DNA of 64,000 bases from Leucobacter sp. UCMA 4100 (GTDB taxonomy: Bacteria > Actinomycetota > Actinomycetes > Actinomycetales > Microbacteriaceae), in contig NZ_JAFEUS010000002.1 of assembly GCF_027853335.1 (NCBI RefSeq), forward strand, positions 2,749,294 to 2,813,293. The letters run 5' to 3'. The position numbers and the translations under genes were made by a program. Shown here piece after piece: positions 44,348 through 54,553 of the stretch (positions are counted from its first letter, which is position 1; every line of letters starts with the position of its first letter). The notes beneath the pieces were generated by a model. The model did no database searches and was not told the origin of the DNA. It saw only the letters and a list, made by a program, of their open reading frames with translations.

Positions 44348-47254
44348 GTGCAAACAGAAGAAGCCACCCCATTGCGTTCATCGGCCGCCCACGCAACACT
44401 CAGTGTGAAAGGGGCACGCGAAAATAACCTGGACAATGTTGACATCGAGATCCCTCGCGACTCGATGGTCGTCTTTACAGGGCTTTCCGGTTCGGGTAAG
44501 TCGAGCCTCGCGTTCGACACGATCTTCGCTGAGGGGCAACGACGCTACGTTGAATCACTGAGCGCCTACGCTCGGCAGTTTCTGGGGCAGGTCGATCGAC
44601 CTGATGTCGACCTTATCGAGGGGCTCAGCCCAGCCGTTTCCATCGACCAGAAGTCGACGAACCGCAACCCGCGCTCTACCGTCGGCACGATCACCGAGAT
44701 TTACGACTATATGCGACTGCTCTGGGCGCGCATTGGCACGCCGCACTGTGCCGTGTGCGGTGCAACGATTCAGGCGCAGACCGTACAGCAAATTGCTGAC
44801 CAGCTCATGGCCCTTCCCGAGGGCACGCGCTACCAGCTGCTCGCGCCAGCGGTCGTGCAGAAGAAGGGTGAGTTCGTCGACCTCTTTCAAGACCTTCACT
44901 CACAGGGCTTCTCACGCGCGGTTGTCGATGGCGAGGTGGTGCAACTCGCCGATCCACCAAAGCTCAAGAAGCAGGTGAAGCACACGATCCACGTCGTCGT
45001 CGACCGACTCGTTGCGAAGCCTGATGGTTTGGGGCGTCTGACTGACTCGCTTGAAACCGCCCTCCGCCTCGCCGGCGGTATCGTCGAGGTTGACTTCGTT
45101 GATCGCGACGCCAAGGCCGACGACCGCAGGGCAACGTTCAGTGAGAAGATTTCGTGCCCCAACCAGCACCCCGTCACTCTCACCGAGATTGAGCCGCGAA
45201 CCTTTTCATTCAATGCGCCTTTCGGTGCGTGCTCGACCTGTCACGGTATTGGCACCTCGCAGTCGGTCGACCTCGACCTCGTGCTCGGCGACCCGGAACT
45301 CTCGATTAACGAGGGCATTCTCATCCCGTGGACGAGTCAGGGAAAAACCCTGTACAACTACTTCGAGCGCACGCTCGTGGCGCTCGCGAAAGAGCTCGAC
45401 TTTTCACTGAAAACGCCGTGGAAGAAGCTTCCCGAGGAAGTGCAGGAGGCCGTTCTCTACGGGAATAACTTCAACGTGGGCGTGAAGTGGCGCAACCGCT
45501 TTGGGCGCGAGGTGAAGTACACGACCGGGTTTGAGGGCGTTGTCCCGTGGGTCGAACGCCAGTTCCAGGAAGTCGAATCAGATTCACGCCGCGATCGACT
45601 CTCAGAGTTTTTGCGCGAGGTGCCGTGCTCGGCCTGCGATGGCAAACGACTCAAACCCGAGGTGCTCGCTATCACGATCAACGATTCATCGATCGCTGAC
45701 GCCACCGAGCTGAGCCTTACCGACGCGCGCGCCTTCTTCGAGGGCGTCGAGCTGACCGAGCGCCAGCAACAGATCGCGGCGCAGGTGCTTCGTGAGATCC
45801 GCCTCCGCTTCGAGTTCTTGACCGAAGTGGGCCTCGGCTACTTGACACTTGCGCGCTCAGCGGGTTCGCTCTCGGGCGGTGAGGCACAGCGCATTCGCCT
45901 CGCGACCCAGATTGGTTCTGGGCTCACGGGCGTGCTGTATGTGCTGGATGAGCCGAGCATCGGCCTGCACCAGCGTGACAACCGGCGGCTCATCGAAACA
46001 CTCGTGAAGCTGCGAAACCTGGGCAATACGCTCATCGTTGTTGAGCACGACGAAGAAACCATTCAGGCGGCCGACTGGATTGTCGACATCGGCCCGGGTG
46101 CCGGTGTCGAGGGCGGTAAAGTCGTGCACTCGGGTGGCTATGAAGCCCTGCTTGCCAACACCGATTCTCTCACCGGCGATTACCTCGCCGGCAGGCGTGC
46201 AATTGAAACCCCCAAGAAGCGCCGCAAACGCGATTCCAAGCGGCAGCTGAAAATTCAGGGTGCCCGCTCAAACAACCTGCAGAACATCGACGTCAATGTT
46301 CCGGTCGGCATCATGACCGCGGTGACCGGGGTTAGTGGCTCGGGCAAGTCGACACTCGTCAACGACATTCTCTACCGCGTCATGGCTAATAAGCTCAACG
46401 GCGCGAGGCTCGTTCCCGGCAAACATACTCGAGTGCAGGGGCTCGAAGAACTCGACAAGGTCGTGCACGTCGATCAGGCCCCGATTGGGCGCACGCCGCG
46501 GTCGAACCCCGCGACCTACACCGGCGTCTTTGACAAGGTGCGCACACTCTTCGCTGAGACGCAAGAGGCGAAGGTGCGCGGCTACCTGCCGGGTCGTTTC
46601 AGCTTCAACGTCAAGGGAGGCCGCTGTGAGGCTTGCTCGGGCGACGGCACGCTCAAGATTGAGATGAACTTCCTTCCAGACGTCTACGTCGACTGCGAGG
46701 TGTGCCACGGCCAGCGCTACAACCGTGAGACACTGCAGATCCGCTACAAGGGTAAAAACATTGCCGAGGTGCTCGGCATGCCAATCGCCGAGGCTGAGGA
46801 GTTCTTTGAGCCCATCTCATCGATTCACCGGTACTTGAAAACACTCGTCGACGTTGGCCTCGGGTATGTGAGGCTGGGGCAGAGCGCGACAACGCTCTCG
46901 GGCGGCGAGGCGCAGCGTGTCAAGCTCGCGACCGAGCTTCAGAAGCGGTCAAACGGCCGTACTGCATATGTGCTTGACGAGCCCACGACAGGCCTGCACT
47001 TCGAAGACGTTCGTCGACTGCTCGACGTGCTGAACCGCTTGGCCGACAAGGGCAACACCGTCATCATCATTGAGCACAACCTCGACATGATTCGTGCAGC
47101 CGACTGGGTCATCGACCTCGGGCCAGAAGGCGGATCGGGCGGTGGTACGCTCGTCGCGCAGGGAACCCCCGAGCAGGTAGCCAAGGTTGCCGAGAGTCAC
47201 ACGGGACAGTTTCTTGCCGAGATCTTTGCTAAGGAGAAGAAAGAGCGGGCGTGA
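44348..47254 (+). CDS. uvrA: Excinuclease ABC subunit A
   Basis: 968 residues, two ABC ATPase modules. The first Walker [10 protein letters not shown] is near 48-56 and the second GVSGSGKST near 660. Signatures are [10 protein letters not shown] and [10 protein letters not shown]. Zinc fingers include CAVCGA...CSTCHG and CEACSGDG...CEVCHG. Damage sensor that loads UvrB. The GTG at 44348 directly follows the -10 box; the 28 residues in frame before it overlap the SOS box and are not coding. uvrC follows with a 4-nt overlap. Confidence 0.97.
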   Translation: MQTEEATPLRSSAAHATLSVKGARENNLDNVDIEIPRDSMVVFTGLSGSGKSSLAFDTIFAEGQRRYVESLSAYARQFLGQVDRPDVDLIEGLSPAVSIDQKSTNRNPRSTVGTITEIYDYMRLLWARIGTPHCAVCGATIQAQTVQQIADQLMALPEGTRYQLLAPAVVQKKGEFVDLFQDLHSQGFSRAVVDGEVVQLADPPKLKKQVKHTIHVVVDRLVAKPDGLGRLTDSLETALRLAGGIVEVDFVDRDAKADDRRATFSEKISCPNQHPVTLTEIEPRTFSFNAPFGACSTCHGIGTSQSVDLDLVLGDPELSINEGILIPWTSQGKTLYNYFERTLVALAKELDFSLKTPWKKLPEEVQEAVLYGNNFNVGVKWRNRFGREVKYTTGFEGVVPWVERQFQEVESDSRRDRLSEFLREVPCSACDGKRLKPEVLAITINDSSIADATELSLTDARAFFEGVELTERQQQIAAQVLREIRLRFEFLTEVGLGYLTLARSAGSLSGGEAQRIRLATQIGSGLTGVLYVLDEPSIGLHQRDNRRLIETLVKLRNLGNTLIVVEHDEETIQAADWIVDIGPGAGVEGGKVVHSGGYEALLANTDSLTGDYLAGRRAIETPKKRRKRDSKRQLKIQGARSNNLQNIDVNVPVGIMTAVTGVSGSGKSTLVNDILYRVMANKLNGARLVPGKHTRVQGLEELDKVVHVDQAPIGRTPRSNPATYTGVFDKVRTLFAETQEAKVRGYLPGRFSFNVKGGRCEACSGDGTLKIEMNFLPDVYVDCEVCHGQRYNRETLQIRYKGKNIAEVLGMPIAEAEEFFEPISSIHRYLKTLVDVGLGYVRLGQSATTLSGGEAQRVKLATELQKRSNGRTAYVLDEPTTGLHFEDVRRLLDVLNRLADKGNTVIIIEHNLDMIRAADWVIDLGPEGGSGGGTLVAQGTPEQVAKVAESHTGQFLAEIFAKEKKERA

Positions 47255-49185
47255 TGACGGGGTTCACTGACACTCGGGCCGAGTGGCGGCCAAAGAACTC
47301 TGAGATACCCACACAACCTGGCGTCTATCGCTTCTCTGATGTTCAGGGCCGCGTGCTGTACATCGGCAAGGCGAAGTCGTTGCGTAATCGACTGCTCAAT
47401 TACTTTGGGCAGATGGATCGCCTCGCTCCGCGAACGCAGCGCATGCTGCAGCTCGCGCGAGGGGTCGACTGGACGGTGGTGGGAACCGACACCGAGTCGC
47501 TCATTCTCGAGCACACCTGGATCAACGAATTCTCACCGCCATTTAACGTTCAGTTTCGTGACGACAAGAGCTACCCGTATCTTGCGGTGACGCTTGGCGA
47601 CGAGGCCCCAAGGCTCGTTATGACGCGCAACCGTCGGTACAAGGGGGCTAAATATTATGGGCCTTACCCCAAGGTATGGGCCATTAAACAGCTGATGTCT
47701 GCACTCCAGCAGGCGTTCCCGATTCGCACCTGCAACGATGCCGACTACAACCGAGCGATGCGGTCAGGGCGGCCGTGCCTAGGCGGGCAGATCGGGCGCT
47801 GTTTCGGCCCGTGCTCGAAGCTCGTCACGGTCGAAGAACACCGTGCGCGCATTAACCAGCTCGTGGCGTTCTTGAACGGTCAAGATAAAGGCTTCATACG
47901 GCGGCTCGAAGACGAAATGCGCACCGCGGCGCTCGACCAGGAGTACGAGCGTGCCGCAGAGGTGCGTGATCAGATCGAGGGAGCGAGACTCGCGCTCGAG
48001 CAAAACGTGATGGTGCTCGGCGAGGGGGAAGACCTCGACGTGTTTGGTTTCGCGATGGACGACCTCTCAGCGGCGGTGCACATGTTCATTGTGCGAGACG
48101 GTCGCATTCGTGGCGAGCATGCCTGGGTGGTCGATGTCGAGCTTGATAACACCATGGGCCGTCTCGCCGAGTTCGCCCTGCAATCGGCCTATGACCTCGA
48201 ATCGGTTCCGCCGACGATTCTCGTTCCCGCCATTCCCGAGAGCGCGAAAGAGCTCGTGACGGCGCTCAGTGATCATCGCCCTCGCGGTGGCAAGGTGAAC
48301 GTTCTCGTGCCAGAACGAGGCGAGAAGAAACAGCTGCTCGACCGCGCGAACTTGAACGCCGGAGAACAGCTCATTCGCTATAACATGCGCCGGGCTGCCG
48401 ATATCGTGACGAGAACTGACGCCCTCGGTGAAATACAGGCCGCGCTCGGCCTCGCTGAGGCGCCCCTTCGCATCGAGTGTATTGACGTCTCACATCTGCA
48501 GGGCACGAACGTGGTCGCCTCTCTCGTCGTGTTTGAAGACGGAATGCCCGCGAAAAACGAATACCGGAAGTACTCAATTGAAGAGACGACCGATGACACC
48601 GACTCGATTTATCAGGTGGTCAAACGGCGTGCGAAACGTATCGTCGAGTATCTAGAGAGCGACGGTATCGAGGGTGCCCAGGCCCGCCGGCAGGTGCCCC
48701 AGCTCATCGTCGTTGATGGCGGGCAGCCGCAGGTCAACGCTGCGTACAGAGCACTCACCGAAGAAGGTCTCACCTCGGTCGGCGTGTGCGGGCTCGCAAA
48801 ACGTATGGAGGAGCTGTGGCTTCCCGACGACCCATTCCCGGTCATCTTGCCCCGTTCGAGCGAGGCACTGTTCTTGTTGCAACGCCTGCGCGATGAGGCA
48901 CACCGGGTCGCCATTACCTACCAGCGCGCCAAGCGGAAGCGAGACATTCACACGCAGCTCTCAGAGGTGCCAGGACTTGGCCCCAAGCGCACGAAGCAGT
49001 TGCTCAGCCACTTCGGCTCGGTGAAGCGCCTCCGGGCTGCGGGAGCGGAAGAAATCGCGACGATCCCCGGCTTTAGCGAGACGTTGGCCCGGGCAATTTC
49101 TGAGCATCTCGCAGACGTTCACAACCCGGCCGAAAGCGGTATTCTGAATGCAGCCAATAACACCCCCGGAGCGGAAGAGAAGTGA
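47251..49185 (+). CDS. uvrC: Excinuclease ABC subunit C
   Basis: 644 residues. The GIY-YIG nuclease domain reads [21 protein letters not shown] (split as GVYRF and YIGKAKSL), with a cysteine motif [13 protein letters not shown]. Then come the UVR segment that binds UvrB, the RNase H-like second nuclease ([19 protein letters not shown]) and the helix-hairpin-helix end ([13 protein letters not shown]). Makes both incisions. Start GTG 47251 overlaps the uvrA stop; ATG 47254 is an equal alternative. Confidence 0.96.
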   Translation: MMTGFTDTRAEWRPKNSEIPTQPGVYRFSDVQGRVLYIGKAKSLRNRLLNYFGQMDRLAPRTQRMLQLARGVDWTVVGTDTESLILEHTWINEFSPPFNVQFRDDKSYPYLAVTLGDEAPRLVMTRNRRYKGAKYYGPYPKVWAIKQLMSALQQAFPIRTCNDADYNRAMRSGRPCLGGQIGRCFGPCSKLVTVEEHRARINQLVAFLNGQDKGFIRRLEDEMRTAALDQEYERAAEVRDQIEGARLALEQNVMVLGEGEDLDVFGFAMDDLSAAVHMFIVRDGRIRGEHAWVVDVELDNTMGRLAEFALQSAYDLESVPPTILVPAIPESAKELVTALSDHRPRGGKVNVLVPERGEKKQLLDRANLNAGEQLIRYNMRRAADIVTRTDALGEIQAALGLAEAPLRIECIDVSHLQGTNVVASLVVFEDGMPAKNEYRKYSIEETTDDTDSIYQVVKRRAKRIVEYLESDGIEGAQARRQVPQLIVVDGGQPQVNAAYRALTEEGLTSVGVCGLAKRMEELWLPDDPFPVILPRSSEALFLLQRLRDEAHRVAITYQRAKRKRDIHTQLSEVPGLGPKRTKQLLSHFGSVKRLRAAGAEEIATIPGFSETLARAISEHLADVHNPAESGILNAANNTPGAEEK

Positions 49186-49189
49186 TCGT

Positions 49190-50062
49190 ATGACCGTGCA
49201 CTCGCCAGACCAAGAATTCTTGATCGTCACCGGCATGAGTGGGGCCGGCCGCAGTACGGTTGCCAACGCCCTCGAAGACCTCGGGTGGTACGTCGTCGAC
49301 AACCTGCCGCTCGCCATGCTGCCGACGCTTGCTGACATGGCTGGCAAGTCGGGCGCGTTGCCAAAGATCGCGGCGGTGATCGACATTCGAGGCAATATGG
49401 TGTTCGAAGAGATTCAGGCGACCATTACCGAGCTCAGTGAGTCAACGAAGGTGCGCGTCGTGTTTCTCGACGCTGCCGACGACGTGCTTGTGCGCCGCTA
49501 CGAAGCGGTTCGTCGACCGCACCCGCTGCAGCGCGATGCCTCGCTCAGTGAGGGCATTAAGCGTGAACGTGAGCACCTGCTTGAGTTGCGTGCGACGAGC
49601 GATGTCGTGATCGACACCTCGCGTTACAACGTGCACGATCTTTCGAACCATACCCGCGAGCTCTTCTCAGACGAAGACACACCCGGGTTGAAACTCACCG
49701 TTCAATCTTTTGGTTTTAAATACGGGGCGCCGACCGACGCCGACCTTATCGTTGACATGCGCTTCATCCCGAACCCCTTCTGGGATCCCGAGCTGCGCCC
49801 GCTCACGGGGCAAGATCCAGCGGTTCAAGAATACGTTCTTGCGCAGGAGGGCGTCACCGAATTTCTCGATCACTATGTCGCCGCACTCGCGCCAGTAACG
49901 GCAGGTTTTCAACGAGAAAATAAGCGACACGCGTCGCTTGCTGTCGGTTGCACTGGAGGAAAACACCGCAGTGTCGCAATGGCACGCGAACTTGCCGATA
50001 GACTAGCGGCTCTGCCCGGTGTCAGCGTGAGCGTTACGAACCGCGACCTGGGCCGCGAATAA
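49190..50062 (+). CDS. rapZ: RNase adapter / nucleotide-binding protein RapZ
   Basis: 290 residues. The P-loop GMSGAGRST is near 15-23, with Arg replacing the usual Lys, as is normal in this family. Later comes the C-terminal GCTGGKHRSV and SFGFKYGAP. In E. coli RapZ guides RNase E to GlmZ; in Actinobacteria the gene is fixed between uvrC and whiA and its role is less clear. ATG 49190 lies 4 nt after the uvrC stop. Confidence 0.94.
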   Translation: MTVHSPDQEFLIVTGMSGAGRSTVANALEDLGWYVVDNLPLAMLPTLADMAGKSGALPKIAAVIDIRGNMVFEEIQATITELSESTKVRVVFLDAADDVLVRRYEAVRRPHPLQRDASLSEGIKREREHLLELRATSDVVIDTSRYNVHDLSNHTRELFSDEDTPGLKLTVQSFGFKYGAPTDADLIVDMRFIPNPFWDPELRPLTGQDPAVQEYVLAQEGVTEFLDHYVAALAPVTAGFQRENKRHASLAVGCTGGKHRSVAMARELADRLAALPGVSVSVTNRDLGRE

Positions 50063-50122
50063 GCAACGCCTCGTCGCGTTGCATCTCGGGATTACTTACC
50101 TCTGTTACGACAAGGAGAATCA

Positions 50123-51097
50123 TTGGCGTCGACTGCCGACATTAAAAATGAGCTCGTGACTGTGCGTCCACAGGCCACACGCGAGCGAATTGCTGAAGTG
50201 ACGACCATTCTGCGTTTTGCAGGAGGGCTGCACGTCATTTCAGGTCGAATTGCTTTAGAAGCTGAGCTGCACACCGCTCACATCGTGCAACGCGTACGCC
50301 GCGACCTGCATGAAATTTACGGTGTTCGTGCCGAAGCAAAGCAGATGCGCCCCTCAAGTAACCGGGGGAGTGCTCCCGAGTTCTTGGTTCGCGTGCTGAA
50401 CGGTGAAACGCTCGCCCGTCAGCTCGGGTTGCTCGACGCGCAACGTCGTCAGATTCGAGGTTTGCCAAACAACGTCACAACTGGCCGTCGCGAAGAGCTT
50501 GCTGCCGCATGGCGTGGCGCTTTCCTCGCCCGTGGGGCGCTCATCACGCACGGTCGTTCGATGAGCCTCGAGGTGGTTGCCCCCGGAAACGAGGCGGCGA
50601 TGGCTCTCGTTGGTGCAGCTGGCCGTTTGGGCATCGCCGCGAAAGCGCGCGAGATCCGCTCGCAGGTCAAAGTGATGATCAAAGACGAAGAAGCGATTGG
50701 CGAGATGCTGTTGCTCATGGGAGCGCCAAAGGCTCTCGAAGAGTGGAACAACGTTCGCACGCAGCGCGAGAACCGCGCCAACGCTAATAGGCTCGTCAAC
50801 TTCGACGACGCGAACCTACGCCGAAGCGCTCAGGCCTCGGTGCACGCCTGCGCAAGGGTGCAGCGTGCCCTCGAGATTCTCGGCGATGAGGTTCCCGAAC
50901 ACCTGAAGTACGCGGGTGAACTTCGCCTTGCGCACCGTGAGGCGAGCCTCAACGAGCTCGGCTCCAAAGCCGACCCGGTGCTCACGAAAGATGCGGTCGC
51001 TGGCCGCATTCGCAGGCTTCTCGCGATGGCCGATAAAGAGGCAGAGGATCGTGGCATCCCGGGCACCGATATTACGCTGCCCGAGGACACTCTGTGA
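50123..51097 (+). CDS. whiA: Sporulation/division regulator WhiA
   Basis: 324 residues. An N-terminal degenerate LAGLIDADG homing-endonuclease fold (AAAWRGAFLARGALI) is followed by a C-terminal HTH (RIRRLLAMADKEAEDR region). DNA-binding regulator linked to septation in Actinobacteria. TTG start with AAGGAGAATCA upstream. uvrC-rapZ-whiA is the standard order; sodA follows here. Confidence 0.95.
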   Translation: MASTADIKNELVTVRPQATRERIAEVTTILRFAGGLHVISGRIALEAELHTAHIVQRVRRDLHEIYGVRAEAKQMRPSSNRGSAPEFLVRVLNGETLARQLGLLDAQRRQIRGLPNNVTTGRREELAAAWRGAFLARGALITHGRSMSLEVVAPGNEAAMALVGAAGRLGIAAKAREIRSQVKVMIKDEEAIGEMLLLMGAPKALEEWNNVRTQRENRANANRLVNFDDANLRRSAQASVHACARVQRALEILGDEVPEHLKYAGELRLAHREASLNELGSKADPVLTKDAVAGRIRRLLAMADKEAEDRGIPGTDITLPEDTL

Positions 51098-51114
51098 TCG
51101 TCAAGGGTCACGGT

Positions 51115-51120
51115 CTACAC
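51115..51120 (+). promoter_or_regulatory. sodA -10 box
   Basis: TACACT about 28 nt before the sodA start, indicating an own promoter. Confidence 0.45.
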
Positions 51121-51148
51121 TGGATGAACACGTAACGAAAGGTGAATG

Positions 51149-51763
51149 ATGACGTACACACTTCCCGAACTTGATTACGACTATGGTGCTCTCGAGCCGC
51201 ACATCAGCGGCAAGATCATGGAGCTGCACCACTCGAAGCACCACCAGGCATACGTAACCGGCGCAAACGGCGCGGTTGAAGCACTGGCTGCAGCACGCGA
51301 GTCAGGCGATCTGGCAAACGTGAACAAACTTGAGAAAGATCTCGCGTTTAACCTCGGTGGTCACGTGAACCACAGCATCTTCTGGAAGAACCTGTCACCC
51401 AACGGTGGCGGCGAACCAGAGGGCGAAATCGCTGCAGCGATCACCGAGTACTTCGGTAGCTTTGACGGTTTCAAGAAGCAGTTCAACGCCGCAGCAATGG
51501 GCGTTCAGGGCTCAGGCTGGTCGGTTCTCGCGTGGGACACGCTCGGCCAGCGCGCCAACGTTCAGCAGTTCTTCGACCAGCAGGGCAACCTTCCCGCTGG
51601 TACCGTGCCACTGCTCATGCTCGACGTGTGGGAGCACGCCTACTACCTCGACTACCTGAACGTGCGCGCCAACTACGTCGACGCGTTCTGGAACCTTGTG
51701 AACTGGGAAGACGTGGCTGCACGCCTTGAGCGCGCACGCACCCAGACAACGGGGCTCATCTAA
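51149..51763 (+). CDS. sodA: Superoxide dismutase [Mn/Fe]
   Basis: 204 residues. The four metal ligands are recognisable: His in [11 protein letters not shown], His in [10 protein letters not shown], and Asp and His in [20 protein letters not shown] and [10 protein letters not shown] are typical of the Mn type, but the metal cannot be settled by eye. ATG 51149 is chosen (GAAAGG 6 nt upstream) over the adjacent ATG at 51146. It sits between whiA and pgk, where gap is often found in related genomes. Confidence 0.94.
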   Translation: MTYTLPELDYDYGALEPHISGKIMELHHSKHHQAYVTGANGAVEALAAARESGDLANVNKLEKDLAFNLGGHVNHSIFWKNLSPNGGGEPEGEIAAAITEYFGSFDGFKKQFNAAAMGVQGSGWSVLAWDTLGQRANVQQFFDQQGNLPAGTVPLLMLDVWEHAYYLDYLNVRANYVDAFWNLVNWEDVAARLERARTQTTGLI

Positions 51764-51771
51764 ATGACTCT

Positions 51772-51805
51772 TGTGGGGCGGGGCACTTCGGTGCTTCGCC
51801 CCACA
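51772..51805 (+). terminator. sodA terminator
   Basis: TGTGGGGCG and GGCAC/GTGC with TTCG loop, closing with CGCCCCACA: a 9-bp plus 4-bp stem. Confidence 0.75.
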
Positions 51806-51848
51806 GCTGTGTTCACCGACCTTGTCCCTTCTCGAAAGGCCTACACTC

Positions 51849-53051
51849 TTGCGCACGATTGAATCACTCGGCGATCTCACGTCGCGCACCGTTCTGGTGC
51901 GCGCTGACCTTAACGTTCCGCTCAATGACGGAACGGTTTCAGACGAGGGACGCATCGTTGCCTCGCTACCGACGATCCGCACCCTCAGCGCGCAGGGCGC
52001 ACGGGTGATCGTCGTGAGCCACCTTGGCAGGCCCGGGGGAGAGGTGAAACCCGAGCTGTCGTTGCGACCGGTCGCCTCACGCCTCGGTGAACTGCTCGAA
52101 ACTGACGTGACTTTTGTCGAGGAGACGGTGGGCGCGAAGGCTTCGGCCGCTCGCGCAGCCATGGTCGACGGAGACGTCGTCGTGCTCGAAAACCTGCGCT
52201 TCAACGCGGCAGAGACGTCGAAAGACGCGGCAGAGCGTCAGGCCTTCGCAGAACAGCTTGCTCAGGGCGCCGACGCCTTCGTTTCTGACGGCTTTGGTGT
52301 GGTGCACCGCCAGCAGGCGAGCGTCACCGAACTCGCTGCCCTCTTGCCGAGCGCCGCCGGTCTGCTGATCGCGGCCGAGTCAGAGGTACTCGAGCGTCTC
52401 ACCGAGCGGCCCGAGCGCCCCTCGGTCGTCGTGCTCGGCGGTTCGAAGGTCTCAGACAAGCTCGGAGTGATCGCTCACTTGCTCGAGCGAGTCGACACGA
52501 TTCTCATCGGTGGCGGCATGATGTTCACCTTCCTTAAAGCTCAGGGGCACGACGTTGCCGCGAGCCTGCTCGAGGTTGATCAGCTCGACACCGTACGCGG
52601 CTATATGGCAAAGGCTGAAGAACTCGGCGTGAAGCTCGTGCTTCCTGTTGACGCAATTGTTGCCGAGAGGTTTGCGGCCGATGCGGCGCATGAAACGGTC
52701 GCGGTCGCCGATATCGCGAAGACGGCATTCGGCGAGAACGGCATGGGGCTCGATATCGGGCCAGAAAGCGCGAAGCTCTTTGCCGCTGAAATTGCTGGGG
52801 CCAAGACGGTCTTCTGGAACGGCCCTATGGGCGTCTTCGAGATGCAGGCCTTTGCACAGGGCACCCGTGACGTAGCTCAGGCGCTTGTCGACTCAGAGGC
52901 CTTCACCGTGGTCGGTGGCGGCGACTCAGCGGCCGCGGTACGCGCACTCGGTTTCGCAGACTCGTCATTCGGTCATATTTCGACCGGTGGCGGCGCAAGC
53001 CTCGAATACCTTGAGGGCAAATCGCTGCCCGGTCTGGAGGTGCTCAAGTGA
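51849..53051 (+). CDS. pgk: Phosphoglycerate kinase
   Basis: 400 residues. [11 protein letters not shown] is at the N-terminus, [19 protein letters not shown] in the hinge region and the C-terminal [13 protein letters not shown]. Produces ATP from 1,3-bisphosphoglycerate. TTG 51849 gives the usual N-terminus (RTIESLGDL) and has GAAAGG upstream. The frame is open back to 51771 but that part is the sodA terminator. The stop overlaps tpiA by 4 nt. Confidence 0.96.
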   Translation: MRTIESLGDLTSRTVLVRADLNVPLNDGTVSDEGRIVASLPTIRTLSAQGARVIVVSHLGRPGGEVKPELSLRPVASRLGELLETDVTFVEETVGAKASAARAAMVDGDVVVLENLRFNAAETSKDAAERQAFAEQLAQGADAFVSDGFGVVHRQQASVTELAALLPSAAGLLIAAESEVLERLTERPERPSVVVLGGSKVSDKLGVIAHLLERVDTILIGGGMMFTFLKAQGHDVAASLLEVDQLDTVRGYMAKAEELGVKLVLPVDAIVAERFAADAAHETVAVADIAKTAFGENGMGLDIGPESAKLFAAEIAGAKTVFWNGPMGVFEMQAFAQGTRDVAQALVDSEAFTVVGGGDSAAAVRALGFADSSFGHISTGGGASLEYLEGKSLPGLEVLK

Positions 53052-53842
53052 GCCTCAACACCCGCACCCCGCTCATCGCGGGCAACTGGAAAATGAACCT
53101 CGACCACCTGCACGCGATCGCCAACGTACAAAAACTGTCGTGGGCACTCGAAGACGTGAAGCACTCGTATGCCGAGACCGAGGTCGCAGTGTTCCCTCCG
53201 TTCACCGACCTCCGTTCGGTGCAGACGCTCCTCGTTGCCGACAAGATGGAACTGAAACTCGGCGCCCAAGACCTCTCACCGCACGACTCGGGCGCCTACA
53301 CCGGCGACATCTCAGGACAGTTCTTGCAGAAGCTCGAGGTCAGCTACGTGATCGTGGGGCACTCCGAGCGTCGCGCAATGCATGCAGAGACGAACGAGAT
53401 TGTTGGACTCAAGGCTAAAGCGGCGGTCAAGCACGACCTCGTGCCGATCATTTGCGTCGGCGAAACAGCCGAAGAGCGTGAGACGCGCGCCGAGGCAGAG
53501 GTACCGCGCGAGCAGTTGCGTGAAGCACTGCGCGCGCTGACAGCCGGGGCAGAGATCGTCGTTGCATACGAGCCTGTCTGGGCCATCGGCAGTGGTCAGG
53601 CCGCGAGCCCCGCAGACGCGCAGGCCGTTATCGGCGCCCTTCGCGAGCTCATTCGCGAGGAGTGGGGCGCAGAAGCCGCAGCCCAGACGAGAATTCTGTA
53701 TGGCGGATCGGTCGCGAGTGCTAACGTCGCACACTTCATGGCGCAGCCCGATATCGACGGGGTGCTCGTCGGCGGAGCGAGTCTCGACGCGACCGAATTC
53801 TCCAAGATTGCGCAGTTCAGGAAGCACGTTATCGCGGGCTGA
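53048..53842 (+). CDS. tpiA: Triosephosphate isomerase
   Basis: 264 residues. AGNWKMN with the substrate Lys, the catalytic His in IVGHSERR, the Glu in AYEPVWAIGSG, and the phosphate-binding LYGGSV and GVLVGGASL. GTG start overlapping the pgk stop (GTGA), so the two are coupled. Followed by the secG promoter. Confidence 0.96.
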   Translation: MSLNTRTPLIAGNWKMNLDHLHAIANVQKLSWALEDVKHSYAETEVAVFPPFTDLRSVQTLLVADKMELKLGAQDLSPHDSGAYTGDISGQFLQKLEVSYVIVGHSERRAMHAETNEIVGLKAKAAVKHDLVPIICVGETAEERETRAEAEVPREQLREALRALTAGAEIVVAYEPVWAIGSGQAASPADAQAVIGALRELIREEWGAEAAAQTRILYGGSVASANVAHFMAQPDIDGVLVGGASLDATEFSKIAQFRKHVIAG

Positions 53843-53856
53843 CCCTGAAGTGCGGG

Positions 53857-53862
53857 TATACT
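53857..53862 (+). promoter_or_regulatory. secG -10 box
   Basis: TATACT, the best -10 match in the window, 44 nt before the secG start; no clear -35. Confidence 0.55.
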
Positions 53863-53906
53863 AAAAACGTACTCATGTGCTCAAATCGTCGGAAGGGACG
53901 TTCACT

Positions 53907-54155
53907 GTGATTGTTGTCCAGGTGATTTTGCTCGTAATCCTCGTGATCACGAGTCTGCTCCTGACGCTCTTTATCCTCCTGCATAAGGGCCGCGGTGGCG
54001 GTCTCTCAGATATGTTTGGTGGTGGGGTGACGTCAAGCCTCGGTTCTTCTGGGGTTGCAGAACGAAACCTCAACAGGATCACGGTCGTCGTTTCGATCGT
54101 TTGGTTCTTGAGCATTATTGCATTGGGTCTCTTGACCCGATTCGCGCTCATTTAA
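53907..54155 (+). CDS. secG: Preprotein translocase subunit SecG
   Basis: 82 residues with two transmembrane segments around the conserved loop LLHKGRGGGLSDMFGGG. Non-essential part of the SecYEG channel. GTG 53907 with GGAAGGG upstream; the frame upstream (from 53877) is the leader. 14 nt before rbpA. Confidence 0.9.
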   Translation: MIVVQVILLVILVITSLLLTLFILLHKGRGGGLSDMFGGGVTSSLGSSGVAERNLNRITVVVSIVWFLSIIALGLLTRFALI

Positions 54156-54169
54156 GGAGTGATGGAACC

Positions 54170-54526
54170 ATGGCAATTGGAAACAACGCCATTCGCGGGG
54201 CTCGAGTAGGCTCGGGCCCGATGGGCGAAAAAGACTACGGTATTCGTGCAGAGCGCACGGCAATCTCGTACTGGGACGCGATGGGCAACGAAACGATTCG
54301 TTACTTTGCCTCTGACGTTTCAGAAGACGATATTCCCGAGCAGATCGACTCGCCTCAGTCGGGTCTTCCTGCCGGCCGCGACAAGAACAACCCACCGGTT
54401 CTCGAAAAGCCTGAACCGTACAAGACGCACCTCGCGTACGTCAAAGAGCGTCGCACGCCCGAAGAAGCAGAAGAGCTTCTGGAGCAGGCGCTCCAGAAGC
54501 TCCGCAAGCGTCGTGGTACCGCATAG
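54170..54526 (+). CDS. rbpA: RNA polymerase-binding protein RbpA
   Basis: 118 residues. IRGARVGSGPMGE is at the N-terminus, then a central domain and the sigma-interacting C-terminal helix (THLAYVKERRTPEEAEELL). Actinobacteria-specific factor that stabilises the sigma-A holoenzyme and open complex. ATG 54170 follows AAGGAG at a longer spacing (about 11 nt). The usual zinc-site cysteines of mycobacterial RbpA are not seen. Confidence 0.92.
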   Translation: MAIGNNAIRGARVGSGPMGEKDYGIRAERTAISYWDAMGNETIRYFASDVSEDDIPEQIDSPQSGLPAGRDKNNPPVLEKPEPYKTHLAYVKERRTPEEAEELLEQALQKLRKRRGTA

Positions 54527-54553
54527 GCGGTAGGGTGACACGAAAAACAACAC